Below, in pieces: positions 38,815 through 48,330 of a DNA stretch of 64,000 bases. Within the stretch, counting starts at the first letter, position 1, and every line of letters starts with the position of its first letter. Position numbers and translations under genes: made by a program. The notes under the pieces are model-generated. The model was not told the origin of the DNA. It ran no database searches and saw nothing but the letters and a program-made list of their open reading frames with translations. Source of the stretch: Legionella sp. PATHC032 (GTDB lineage Bacteria; Pseudomonadota; Gammaproteobacteria; Legionellales; Legionellaceae); the NCBI RefSeq assembly GCF_026191185.1, contig NZ_JAPHOV010000001.1, positions 2,909,001 through 2,973,000 of the forward strand, in the 5' to 3' direction.

Positions 38815-40197
38815 CTACGTTGCCGAAAGGTGTGGAGTTAAAGAAATCTTCCCCTCATAGTCCTCTGACTCGACATCATCCTCACAATAGGTGCGTCCGA
38901 TAATTTTACAAAGGTTAATTTTATCCTTTCTGGATAAATAAGAGGCCACTGCTTCCACCATATTTTCAAACTTATGGTCGTCAGTTTTCCCATATGGAGA
39001 GGTAGTTGGATTTTCCATTGGGGCATCATCGTCAATTTGATAATTATCCACAATGGCCATATAAATGTTGTTAAATAACGATTTTGCCTTTTTAATTTTA
39101 TCTTGTAATATTTTTTCTCCTGAGTTTCTTGGAGCTGAAAATAAAGAAAGTGCCCAGCCATACCACCCTCCAGGTTTAGGCTCTTCTTGCTTGGGCTCAA
39201 TAATGGAAAAGGCTTTATAACATTCAACGACTTGATTGATTAATTCATCTTTGTAAAGCCGATATTTCTCAGGGACACTGCTATTGATTAATAACCATTC
39301 CAGGCGTTGCAGTTTTCTGACAATTCCTTTCACTTCCTCACAATAATCCTCATCTATTTGGAATAACTTGATTGTCCCATCGGATAACGCTTCAAGCTCT
39401 TGCGGCGGAACTGTCCAATAAAGCTTTACTCCGGGATCTTTTAAATCACGATAGTGTACAACGTCTCCTGAAGATTTTTTATGCTCTCGTAAAGGGCCTG
39501 TGCTATGTAAAAAAATGGCCTCCATTGGTCCACTACGTCTGGGCACTGTGGGATGTTGACCATATTCAGTTAGGCGTTCAATTTGCTCCTTTGATAATAC
39601 ATAAGACAACAATGATAAAGCTTGTGTTTTACAATTTTTGGAAAGAGCCAAACTAGGTCCAAACAATCCCCAGGACAAGCGCAGCTCAAAAGGTTTTAAA
39701 CGAGCTTCCCGCCCTTGTTGTTCTGCTTTAATCTTTTCAGTCGCATAAATTAATCTTGAAAATTGTTCATGAGGATAAATTCTGGTTTTCTCAGGAGGTT
39801 TCCCTTTAATGCCTTGCGTTTCCACAAACTCATTTATCGCTGTTTGCTGATCAGCTGCCATCTGCAAACATTTTCTTTGTAATAACTCAAAATCGTCTTT
39901 GGTTAACTCAAAGGTAACCCCGCGCAAACCACATCCCTGATCGAGAAATCTAAGCTCTTCGTGCCGCAACATTCCATGATTGTCAATCAAATCCACATCC
40001 AGGCCCATTTTTATTTTCAATTGATTTAACCAGGAACTATCACGATTGGTTGTCGGCAGCCCATAAAACCCCCAATTATCGACAACTTCCAGTAGGTTAC
40101 TGGTTTCGTCCATTTTTGAAAGCAATAGACAACTATGCCACAATGGATTACTTCCTACCTCCTGATCTGTAGTACAAAAAGTAACAACATATTTCAT
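38815..40197 (-). CDS. Probable Dot/Icm type IV effector (Lpg2638-like)
   Basis: The 460-residue protein lacks a signal peptide and any catalytic motif that I recognise. The N-terminal half contains WHSCLLLSKMDETSNLLEVVDNWGFYGLP, and the C-terminal half includes a hydrophobic patch (GGWYGWALSLF) at about 345. The last 30 residues are acidic (CEDDVESEDYEGK), followed by SLTPHLSAT, resembling a Dot/Icm E-block signal. From memory it corresponds to Lpg2638, a reported substrate. AAGGG lies upstream of the ATG. It is separated from enhC by a 255-bp gap with hairpins, so it is probably an independent transcript. Confidence 0.7.
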   Translation of the reverse strand: MKYVVTFCTTDQEVGSNPLWHSCLLLSKMDETSNLLEVVDNWGFYGLPTTNRDSSWLNQLKIKMGLDVDLIDNHGMLRHEELRFLDQGCGLRGVTFELTKDDFELLQRKCLQMAADQQTAINEFVETQGIKGKPPEKTRIYPHEQFSRLIYATEKIKAEQQGREARLKPFELRLSWGLFGPSLALSKNCKTQALSLLSYVLSKEQIERLTEYGQHPTVPRRSGPMEAIFLHSTGPLREHKKSSGDVVHYRDLKDPGVKLYWTVPPQELEALSDGTIKLFQIDEDYCEEVKGIVRKLQRLEWLLINSSVPEKYRLYKDELINQVVECYKAFSIIEPKQEEPKPGGWYGWALSLFSAPRNSGEKILQDKIKKAKSLFNNIYMAIVDNYQIDDDAPMENPTTSPYGKTDDHKFENMVEAVASYLSRKDKINLCKIIGRTYCEDDVESEDYEGKISLTPHLSAT

Positions 40198-40301
40198 ATC
40201 AACACCCTTAACGATTTTTATCTAAAATTATTTGCCCGTGATTAAATTAAAAATTTAAACACCTAAATATTATTTTTAAAACAACAATAAGGCATGGTTG
40301 C

Positions 40302-40381
40302 ACTTTCGTAAAGTGCCAGGGTAAGCTTAATGTTATTAATATAATCGAGGAAACAAATGTAGACTGGGCCTTGTGGCCCAG
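40302..40381 (-). terminator. Probable enhC terminator hairpins
   Basis: A 7-bp stem (CTGGGCC / GGCCCAG, 40364-40381) with a 4-base loop lies 72 bp beyond the enhC stop and is followed on the minus strand by a T-rich stretch. A second 7-bp stem (GCACTTT / AAAGTGC, 40302-40318) follows, with more T-rich sequence after it. Neither has a perfect U-tract. They probably separate the enh operon from the effector gene. Confidence 0.45.
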
Positions 40382-40452
40382 AAGAATCAGATACTTGATT
40401 AGCAAGATTGAAACATCATCTGTTAAATAGCTCAATGAGCTGAGCAATGACT

Positions 40453-43400
40453 TTAACCCAAGTTATTAATTAATTTGGCTTGATTCAACTGCTCATAAGC
40501 TCTCTTTGCAGGTATAAAATTGGGATATTGCGTCACTAAGCGTTGCAAGATCATTCTGGACAAAACCTCTTCCCCATGGTTCCATTCATTCAATGCATCA
40601 AAATAAATCATATCGGCGCTTTGACCATCAAACTTGGGAACATTATTAAACAACACAGGTTCGACATAACTTACTTTATCCTGGGTTTGTGCCTCTAATC
40701 TTTGTAATATTCTACGGGCTTGTAAACTACCGTTTTCACTCGCTTGTTGTAATAACTCACGACCTTTTTCGGGTAGTCGCTCGCCAGCTGTCCCTTCAAT
40801 ATAATAAGTACCCAATTGATATTGAGCATAAGCATTTTGCTTTTGTGCTAATTTTTGATAAATACTCGCTGATCTTTTATGATCCTTTTCGACACCAAGA
40901 CCATAATGATACATTCTTGCCAAAGCAAGCATTGCTTTTTCGTTACCTTTATCAGATGCATCCTGGTAATACCTTAAAGCATCTGGAAAATCCAATTTAA
41001 CACCAACGCCTGTTTCGGATAATAAACCGAGTGCATACAAAGCATTCCCATTACCTAAGCTTGCAGCCTTTTTATACCAGACCAAAGCTTGTTGTTCGTT
41101 TCTCGGTTGCCCCAAACCATAAAAATACATTCCGGCCAATTGACTCATCGCTTCCGGAGCGCCTTTCTCTGATGCTTCCTTAAACAAGGATAATGCTGTG
41201 GAGTAATTGACAGGCACGCCTTTACCATACTCATACATTAAAGCCAAATTATAAGCGCCTAACATATCTCCTTTTGCCGCAGCATTTTCATACGCTTTTA
41301 ACGCTTGAGCATAATTATCATCTACAGTTTCATAAATAAAACCTAGGGCTACATCGGCTTTAGGTAAATGTTTCGCTGCTTTTTGGTACCAATGTTTGGC
41401 TAAATTGTAATCGGGTTCTCCTGTTTCACCTAGTTGATAAAATTGACCCAATAAGTATTGTGCCTCAGGATTGCCTTGTTCTGCCGAAGCAGTGTACCAA
41501 TGTTGCGCACCAACAGGATCCGGCGCGGCACCCAATCCTTTTTGGAGCATATAAGCCAATTTTAATTGCGCATATTGATCACCCTTATCAGCTAAGCCCT
41601 GATAAATTTCTTTGGCTTGATTCATTTGTTCAGGATCACTGCTTTGAGATAAATAATAATCTGCCAATACTATCCCGGCATGACTATTACCTAATTTATA
41701 AGATTCAATTAAATCGGGTAAAAAGTCTTCCCCGGATTTTTGCTTAAGTACTGCCAGATTAAAGTCGGCATAGGAAAATTGGGATTCTGCTGATTGCTTC
41801 AGCAAGTCCAATCCTTTTTCTTTATCCTGTGCGACCCCTTTTCCTTCCGTAATATAAGTGCCCAATATAAACTGACTTACGGGATTTTGTCCGGCTTGTT
41901 GATACCAGTACATGGCTTTGGCTGGATCAGCTGTTATTCCTATACCACGGTCATAGAGCATTCCCAGTAGAAGAGCGGCTTTCTCATTACCTGTTTCAGC
42001 TTGCTCTTCGGCTACTTTAAATGCTTGTTCCTGCTTTTGCCTGTTATCATCCATTGCATTATAAAATGCCAATGGTAACAATGCCTCTGCAACTTTATTC
42101 TTCACAGCACCTTGATATAATTTTCTTATTAAGGCAATTTTTTGTTTTCTGACATCTACACTTAAACCATTGTTGTAGTCTCTTGCCAAATATTCTGCCA
42201 ACTCATATTCTGCCGGACCATAATCATTGGCAGCTGAAAGATAAAGCATGGCCATGGCTTGCTCATCATTTGCTTTGATATACTCTTTTCCATCAGGGCC
42301 AACTATTCCCTGGCGCAATATTCTTGCCAATACGTATTGTGCCCTTTTATTCCCTTTGAATGCGGAATCAGTTAGCCAATTTAATGCTTGTTGATAATCA
42401 TTTTCGTCTTTACCACGCTTCAGATAGAGTATTCCCAAATTATATTCAGCGCCCAAGTGCTTTTGTTCCGCAGCATTCTCATAAAAAATAATAGCCGAAG
42501 CATCATCTTGCATTAAACCAATCCCATATTGAAACAATTGACCAATTTCAAATTGAGTTTGGGCATTTCCAAGTATTGCTCTGAAATACAAATAATTGAC
42601 CACAGACATATAATTGACAGTTCGCTTCCAATCTCCGGTCCAAATGTCCATTAAATCAAAACTTTCAACTTCGCTATCATCATAATTCGCGTCGATATAA
42701 GGAGCTGGCAAGTTGAGCTTTTGTACAACAGGGCTATTGGCCCTCTCTAGAGCTTCTATGTATGGATTAAGTCTGTAAGTTGGATAAGTCCATTGATTTG
42801 ATTGAAATTCTACTTGTTTACTGATTAAAGCATCATAGTAACTGCTTATAGGAATACTATTAGGTTGAGTTAACTCAAATTGTGGTTTGAAAATATCCTG
42901 ACGAGAGATGGTTTCAATTTTAGGTGCTTGATTATAACTATTATTTCTCAAGGCTGACGGATTATTCCATGGGCTAAATATACCATTCATCTGGTAAGCC
43001 GTCTCTTCCAATTTATCCGTTCGATCATTACTTAGCCATAATGCAGCTTGGGCAAGAACGGGAGGCTCCGCTTTTTTCTTCTCGTTTTCTGCTGCCTTAA
43101 GAGTCCATTGTTTAGACAATTCCTCATCAGCAGTTACGCCTATGCCTTTTTGATATAAATTGGCCAATTCTTTTTGAGCTTGAACAGAACCATTTTGGGC
43201 TGCTTTTAGTACCAATAAAAAGCCTGTTTTTGGGTCATAAACTGGACTTTTATCTTGTAAATAAATATGGGCTAACTCAAGAGTAGCTTCTGTACTCTGT
43301 TTCGCAGCTTTATTAAGCCATTGAATAGCCTCATCATATTGATTTTGCATTAAGGCCAATTTACCCAGCTCAACCATGGCCGGGGCGTATTGTCCTGTAG

Positions 43401-44055
43401 CTGCTTTATTTAATAATTCGACACCCTTGACAGTATCCTTGGTAACCATTTGCCCAGCCACATAAAATCTGCCCAACTCTGTTAAAGCTTTTGGATCTCC
43501 ATTCTCCGCTGCTTTAGTCAGCCAAATGATTCCTAATTTTTTATTACCTGCATGCTTACTCTCTAAAAAATACTCTGCTAAGGTGTATTGAGCAATAGCG
43601 TTACCATTTTTTGCTGCATCAATATAATAGCGTCTCGCGACATCAGTATTTTTCTTGACGCCAACCCCATATAAATAAGCTGCCGCCATAAACATTTGTG
43701 CGTTCACATCTCCCACTGCGGCCGCTTGTTTAAACCAACGGACAGCCTCTTCCGGATTTTTTTCATGAAGCAAATTGTATTTGGCCATGAGCAGTACTGC
43801 AGGTAAATAACCTTTTTCCGCTGATTTGGTAAAGTACCGCATCGCAATACGATTGTTTTTTAACTGACCATATCCATAAAGATAAAGTCGCCCTAAATAA
43901 TATTCAGCAACAGCATCCTGACCTGATTTACTGATTAGGGGCTCAGCAGCTTCATTATAATTGCCTAATCTGTAAGCATTGAATGCATCATCGGCAAAAA
44001 CCTGTTGGCTTGCAGATGCGACTAAAACACACACCCATGGTACTAGTGATTTCAT
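40453..44055 (-). CDS. enhC: Enhanced entry protein EnhC, Sel1-repeat periplasmic protein
   Basis: The 1200-residue protein has a signal peptide (MKSLVPWVCVLVASASQQVFA) and is built from about 25 to 30 Sel1-like repeats of about 36 residues (pattern AxxxLGxxYxxGxGVxxDxxKAxxWYxKAA), interrupted by a non-repeat segment at about 335-470. Sel1 repeats form helical solenoids that bind proteins. As I recall from published work, L. pneumophila EnhC is periplasmic, aids entry and intracellular growth, and inhibits the lytic transglycosylase Slt, limiting release of NOD1-stimulating muropeptides. AGAGGGGA precedes the ATG. It is the last gene of the enhA-enhB-enhC operon. Confidence 0.95.
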   Translation of the reverse strand: MKSLVPWVCVLVASASQQVFADDAFNAYRLGNYNEAAEPLISKSGQDAVAEYYLGRLYLYGYGQLKNNRIAMRYFTKSAEKGYLPAVLLMAKYNLLHEKNPEEAVRWFKQAAAVGDVNAQMFMAAAYLYGVGVKKNTDVARRYYIDAAKNGNAIAQYTLAEYFLESKHAGNKKLGIIWLTKAAENGDPKALTELGRFYVAGQMVTKDTVKGVELLNKAATGQYAPAMVELGKLALMQNQYDEAIQWLNKAAKQSTEATLELAHIYLQDKSPVYDPKTGFLLVLKAAQNGSVQAQKELANLYQKGIGVTADEELSKQWTLKAAENEKKKAEPPVLAQAALWLSNDRTDKLEETAYQMNGIFSPWNNPSALRNNSYNQAPKIETISRQDIFKPQFELTQPNSIPISSYYDALISKQVEFQSNQWTYPTYRLNPYIEALERANSPVVQKLNLPAPYIDANYDDSEVESFDLMDIWTGDWKRTVNYMSVVNYLYFRAILGNAQTQFEIGQLFQYGIGLMQDDASAIIFYENAAEQKHLGAEYNLGILYLKRGKDENDYQQALNWLTDSAFKGNKRAQYVLARILRQGIVGPDGKEYIKANDEQAMAMLYLSAANDYGPAEYELAEYLARDYNNGLSVDVRKQKIALIRKLYQGAVKNKVAEALLPLAFYNAMDDNRQKQEQAFKVAEEQAETGNEKAALLLGMLYDRGIGITADPAKAMYWYQQAGQNPVSQFILGTYITEGKGVAQDKEKGLDLLKQSAESQFSYADFNLAVLKQKSGEDFLPDLIESYKLGNSHAGIVLADYYLSQSSDPEQMNQAKEIYQGLADKGDQYAQLKLAYMLQKGLGAAPDPVGAQHWYTASAEQGNPEAQYLLGQFYQLGETGEPDYNLAKHWYQKAAKHLPKADVALGFIYETVDDNYAQALKAYENAAAKGDMLGAYNLALMYEYGKGVPVNYSTALSLFKEASEKGAPEAMSQLAGMYFYGLGQPRNEQQALVWYKKAASLGNGNALYALGLLSETGVGVKLDFPDALRYYQDASDKGNEKAMLALARMYHYGLGVEKDHKRSASIYQKLAQKQNAYAQYQLGTYYIEGTAGERLPEKGRELLQQASENGSLQARRILQRLEAQTQDKVSYVEPVLFNNVPKFDGQSADMIYFDALNEWNHGEEVLSRMILQRLVTQYPNFIPAKRAYEQLNQAKLINNLG

Positions 44056-44081
44056 GAAGATTCCCCTCTTTTCATGGCCAT

Positions 44082-44648
44082 TTATACGCCGGGTATAATG
44101 CCATAATGCACCACTTGACTAACTGCCCCATTCCTCGTATTACTGTCTACTATCCAAAAATTACCTTTATTATTCAAACCAAATTTGACATTAACATATT
44201 CGCATACTTTAACCGCATCAGCACAATCCAAAATTTTTCCATAGGACTTTTTACCATCACCCAAGGTGCAGATGAATTTCACTTCCTTTTCACCTGTTGC
44301 CAAAACAGCCCAGGAATTCCCTCTGATAGAATGATTTAACCAATAGGAATACAAACTTTCCTTATCATGCATCTGATATAAGCTAACGGTTTCTGGCAAT
44401 TGATTATAAATAAAATACATCGATTGCAAGGCTCCTTCCTTCCCCGGAAGAAGAGTCAATACCTTTAAATTTTGCTGATATCCAACAGCAGTACAACCGA
44501 GAGGAAATTTTCCGTTATCCTTTTTCTCCGCCTTATCTTCGGCAGTTGCTGCTTTATTAGGTTTGGCTGCATATGCCGATATATTTAGTGCACCAGTTAA
44601 TAGAATCACAACGATTGCTGTTATTGAGCTTCGGCTTTTTAGGTTCAT
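44082..44648 (-). CDS. enhB: Enhanced entry protein EnhB
   Basis: The 188-residue protein has a signal peptide (SSITAIVVILLTGALNISAYA, cleavage near residue 28) and a lysine-rich segment after it, so it should be periplasmic or outer-membrane-associated. No catalytic motif is recognisable. Four Cys residues may form disulfides. It overlaps the enhA stop by 4 bp (ATGA) and is 26 bp from enhC, so all three are co-translated. The EnhB assignment rests on the operon context. Confidence 0.85.
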   Translation of the reverse strand: MNLKSRSSITAIVVILLTGALNISAYAAKPNKAATAEDKAEKKDNGKFPLGCTAVGYQQNLKVLTLLPGKEGALQSMYFIYNQLPETVSLYQMHDKESLYSYWLNHSIRGNSWAVLATGEKEVKFICTLGDGKKSYGKILDCADAVKVCEYVNVKFGLNNKGNFWIVDSNTRNGAVSQVVHYGIIPGV

Positions 44649-45367
44649 TTTTTCTTCTCACTGTCATTTAAAGGACGCACAATCACCTTAGTCCCCATAA
44701 AATTATTACGCTCACTGGACAACTCTACAAAATTTTCATTTAGCCACTTGGCATCCTGGATAAACATACGCACACAGCCATGGCTAGCTCTTACTCCCGG
44801 GATATCATCAGAACCATGTAATGCAAACCCTTTATGAAAATACATGCAATAAGGCATTTTGGCACCGCCTCTGCCTATAGGAAAAACATCTGAAGTACAA
44901 CGAACATTTTCCTTGCTGAATACGCGGAAAATTCCTGTCAAAGTACGACAAACTTTATTGGAATCAGAGCATTTATCACTTCCAGAAGAAATAGGTCCCC
45001 ACCATACTAAATTGCCCTGAGCATCATAGGCGCCCCAAGCCAGTTTCTCTTGATCCACGATAATTTGTTTTTCATTTTCACTTTCGATTTTAAGTGGGAA
45101 AGGCGATACATCAAAAATATTGATATTGGCTAAATTCTTTGGTACGGCAATTTCTCTGCCTGACCAAAGATAGTTATAAGTGCGATTGACTCTTTGAACA
45201 ATGTCTCTTTGAACAGGATCGGGGAATAATTTTTCCCAACTTTGCCCCCCCGTGACCTTGATACATTCATATTGAGGATAAGCACATAATGCCGTTCCAT
45301 AAAAATGCCCAGCATTAAGTACAGTCACCATTGACATCATGAACATTGTTAATAGTATTTTTTTCAT
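44645..45367 (-). CDS. enhA: Enhanced entry protein EnhA, L,D-transpeptidase-like (YkuD)
   Basis: The 240-residue protein has a signal peptide (MKKILLTMFMMSMVTVLNAG) and a YkuD domain with H184-G185 in FALHGSDDIPG and the active-site motif SHGCVR at 195-200, with C198 as the nucleophile. Such enzymes form 3-3 peptidoglycan crosslinks or attach proteins to the wall; the activity of EnhA itself is not shown by the sequence. GGGGGCGG precedes the ATG. The upstream 172-bp gap is divergent from a GGDEF-EAL gene. EnhA heads the operon, linking wall crosslinking to EnhC. Confidence 0.92.
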   Translation of the reverse strand: MKKILLTMFMMSMVTVLNAGHFYGTALCAYPQYECIKVTGGQSWEKLFPDPVQRDIVQRVNRTYNYLWSGREIAVPKNLANINIFDVSPFPLKIESENEKQIIVDQEKLAWGAYDAQGNLVWWGPISSGSDKCSDSNKVCRTLTGIFRVFSKENVRCTSDVFPIGRGGAKMPYCMYFHKGFALHGSDDIPGVRASHGCVRMFIQDAKWLNENFVELSSERNNFMGTKVIVRPLNDSEKKK

Positions 45368-45539
45368 GGTGCCGCCCCCTTATGCCTGATTTTTATAATT
45401 TTATGCAAAATTTGTGCTAAAAATTAAATGTCATTCTTTTTATCTTTTTTCGGTTATTTTTAATTTAAGTTTAGACCCATACAAAAAAAAATTGAAATTA
45501 TTGCTATATTTAAATTAGCATTGACTGGGTTGAAGACTC

Positions 45540-48047
45540 ATGAGACCTTTAAAAAGTAAAATTAAAACAAAGTCTTTCAAGAAATTAACAAAAACTCAAG
45601 ACATTACCAACACGATTGAAAGATTATTTACAAACTCTCAAGACAGCATCATTGTTTTTAATCAACATGGCAAAATTGTTGCTATCAATGAAAAAGCTGC
45701 TGCTTTATTTAAAAAAAGCCCGGACAAACTAATTAACAAACCGATTTGGAAATTATTTAAGTTAAATAGCTTTACCATTAAGAGACAGTTTATTCAAGCA
45801 AAGAGGTGCTTTCTTTTAGCCAATGAAGGAATAGCCCAGCAATTCACTTGGCTTGAAAACAAAGCACAAAAACCAGTACTTGCTTACCATATCCTGTTCA
45901 ATAAAACAGAAATAGAAGGCACACCAATCATTTTTACCAAGCTAACCGATATTCTAAAATCGAAAACCATAGAATGGATTTTATGGTCTTTAACTAAAAT
46001 AAGTAATCATCAGGAAATCAATGAAATTATTGATCAAATTCTCCAATTAACCAGTGATGTTTTTTCAGCAGATTATACCTCTGTATCTTTCATAAATAAT
46101 CAACAAATTGCCAGGACAATCAGCTACTATAAATTTGGAAAGAAAGAAGAGAATATTAGTTTTTCTTTAATCAATACTCCTTGTGCTGAAGTAATCCAGA
46201 AAAAGACCATTTGTTATTTTAATGACGTTCAAAAGCAATTTCCAAACGATAAATTATTGAGAAGGATGAAAATCAATACGTATCTCGCAGGCCCAATTAC
46301 AAATTCTCAAGATGAGGTGATTGGAATAATGACTATCCTGTGTAAACGCAAAGTCGAATTTGACACACTGAATAATACCTTGTTTGGTTTATTTTTAAGC
46401 CGAATTAATTCAGAGATTGAGAGACTGATAAACCTTAGAAAATTAGAGTTTCTTGCGAGTATACCCCAGCAAAACCCTAATCCAATCATAAGGATCCTTC
46501 TCAATGGGGATGTCGTGTTTACTAACGATGAAGGGAAAATCATTTTAAATTACTGGACAAAATTATTTAAGGGACTTCCAGTAGAGTTACTAAAAGAAGC
46601 TCAAAGAATTCAGAAATCCGATCAAAGCACAAGCATTGAAATGGAAGTTGAAGATAAAATCTACTTATTCACACTTGTCTGGATTGACGAATTTAAACAA
46701 ATCAATATCTACGGGACTGATATAACCCAACTCAAGAATACGCAAAATGCAATGTTAAACCTAACCCGCAGAGATACTTTAACTCAAATTGCAAATCGAC
46801 AATATTTTGAAGAAAAACTAATTGAAAAAATATATGAGCATCATCTCAAAGAAAAAAGCCTGGCATTATTATTAATCGATTTAGATAACTTTAAAATTGT
46901 TAATGATACATTAGGGCATCCAATAGGAGACAAACTATTGATGGCCGTTACCAATAGGATGACCCGATGCCTAAGAGCAAATGATTTTATTGCCCGCCTT
47001 GGAGGAGATGAGTTCATAGTCCTTCTTGATCAATCCAATACTGATACTGCAGTTAAGGTTGCGGAAAAGATTATTAACGTGCTCGGCAAACCTTTTCAAT
47101 TTGATGAATATCAAATAGCCATCACAGCCAGCATTGGCGTTGCGATCTATCCTGAAACAGGTGAAATAGCCATCGACTTACTAAAACATGCCGATATTGC
47201 AATGTACCAATCCAAAAAATCAGGTAAAAACAAGTGCACTGTGTTTTCAAAAAACTTACATTATAAACAAAATCAAAGAAATGAAATTCTCAAAAAAGAA
47301 ATAGAGCTAGCAGCATTAAAAAGAGAGCTCTATATCGATTACCAACCGCAGATAGATTTATCCAATAACACAATAATTGGAATTGAAGCCTTATTACGCT
47401 GGTCACACCCTACTCTAGGTCTAATATTACCTACTGAATTTATTCCTATAGCGGAGCAAACAGGCTGTATACACACCATCAGTCAATGGTTCATAGAACA
47501 AACATTAGTTGATTACTCCCAGTTTCAGCAATTAAGTTCAAACATCAAATTGTCGATAAATGTTTCCTTAAGTCAATTAAATGACGTGAGATTTACTAAA
47601 GTATTGTGTGATAGTTTATTGCAAAATAATTTAAGCAAGAGCAAAATCATTTTAGATATATCAGAACGTATGATTGCCCCACACTTTATTCAAATATCAA
47701 AAAAATTAAAACAAATACATCATATTGGAATTAATATAAGCCTGGATAATTTTTGCTGCCCACAAATTTCCCTTACTGAGTTACTGTCATTACCACTTGA
47801 TTATCTCAAAGTAGATCAACGATTACTAATAGGCATAGAGGGAAAACTCAAATTACGTAAGTTATTATCAGGAATAATCAATTTAACTAAAGATCTTAAT
47901 ATTAAAATTATTCAAAAGGGTATTGAAACAGCAGAACAGCATGAAGTGATTAAATCTTTAGGATGCCAATACGCACAAGGATATTTTTACTGCAAACCTA
48001 TTGCTTTAAATGAACTACTGACACTTATAAAAAATACCATTCACTAA
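45540..48047 (+). CDS. PAS-GAF-GGDEF-EAL cyclic-di-GMP protein with degenerate EAL
   Basis: The 835-residue protein reads PAS (about 25-135, SIIVFNQHGKIVAINEKAA), GAF (about 150-300), GGDEF (about 415-575) and EAL (about 590-830). The cyclase motif GGDEF is intact at 488-492, and an RAND inhibitory-site motif (RxxD) lies five residues before it. In the EAL domain the EAL triad is present (616), but DDFG reads DNFC (736-739) and AEGVE reads QKGIE (792-796), so I infer that phosphodiesterase activity is impaired. No membrane segments are seen, so it is probably cytoplasmic. It is divergent from enhA. Confidence 0.92.
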   Translation: MRPLKSKIKTKSFKKLTKTQDITNTIERLFTNSQDSIIVFNQHGKIVAINEKAAALFKKSPDKLINKPIWKLFKLNSFTIKRQFIQAKRCFLLANEGIAQQFTWLENKAQKPVLAYHILFNKTEIEGTPIIFTKLTDILKSKTIEWILWSLTKISNHQEINEIIDQILQLTSDVFSADYTSVSFINNQQIARTISYYKFGKKEENISFSLINTPCAEVIQKKTICYFNDVQKQFPNDKLLRRMKINTYLAGPITNSQDEVIGIMTILCKRKVEFDTLNNTLFGLFLSRINSEIERLINLRKLEFLASIPQQNPNPIIRILLNGDVVFTNDEGKIILNYWTKLFKGLPVELLKEAQRIQKSDQSTSIEMEVEDKIYLFTLVWIDEFKQINIYGTDITQLKNTQNAMLNLTRRDTLTQIANRQYFEEKLIEKIYEHHLKEKSLALLLIDLDNFKIVNDTLGHPIGDKLLMAVTNRMTRCLRANDFIARLGGDEFIVLLDQSNTDTAVKVAEKIINVLGKPFQFDEYQIAITASIGVAIYPETGEIAIDLLKHADIAMYQSKKSGKNKCTVFSKNLHYKQNQRNEILKKEIELAALKRELYIDYQPQIDLSNNTIIGIEALLRWSHPTLGLILPTEFIPIAEQTGCIHTISQWFIEQTLVDYSQFQQLSSNIKLSINVSLSQLNDVRFTKVLCDSLLQNNLSKSKIILDISERMIAPHFIQISKKLKQIHHIGINISLDNFCCPQISLTELLSLPLDYLKVDQRLLIGIEGKLKLRKLLSGIINLTKDLNIKIIQKGIETAEQHEVIKSLGCQYAQGYFYCKPIALNELLTLIKNTIH

Positions 48048-48149
48048 GTAATTAATAATTCAACCTTATTTTATAGCATCAAACGCAATAATCTTATAAG
48101 ATTCTAACTGTTTTGAACCGATACTTAGGAAGTTTATCGTCATAATTAA

Positions 48150-48284
48150 TTGACCAGGACTTACGATAAACCCCAAGGTCGAGGCAAAAAATGTTTTTAA
48201 TGAAGGAGTTTAGATAGACTAAATGACCGAATTAAAAACATTTTTTAACAAAGAGATTGGAGGGTTATCGTAAGTCCTGTTGAC
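48150..48284. mobile_element. MITE-like inverted-repeat element, copy 1
   Basis: A 125-bp element (48155-48279) begins CAGGACTTACGATAA, and its other end is the exact inverse of those 15 bases. A 16-base inner tract is also inverted on both sides. TTGAC is duplicated immediately outside each end (48150-48154 and 48280-48284), a 5-bp target duplication. It holds no open frame, so it would be non-autonomous. A related copy lies at 56574-56696. It sits between the GGDEF-EAL gene and the next gene, and no transposase is in this window. Confidence 0.85.
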
Positions 48285-48330
48285 TTAAGTAATTGATACA
48301 AGAATCATACATTGCAATGGAAGTGACCTT

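Noticed and set aside
40247-40447. 66-codon minus-strand frame between enhC and the effector gene
   Set aside because: It runs through two hairpins that look like the enhC terminator and has no good ribosome-binding site.
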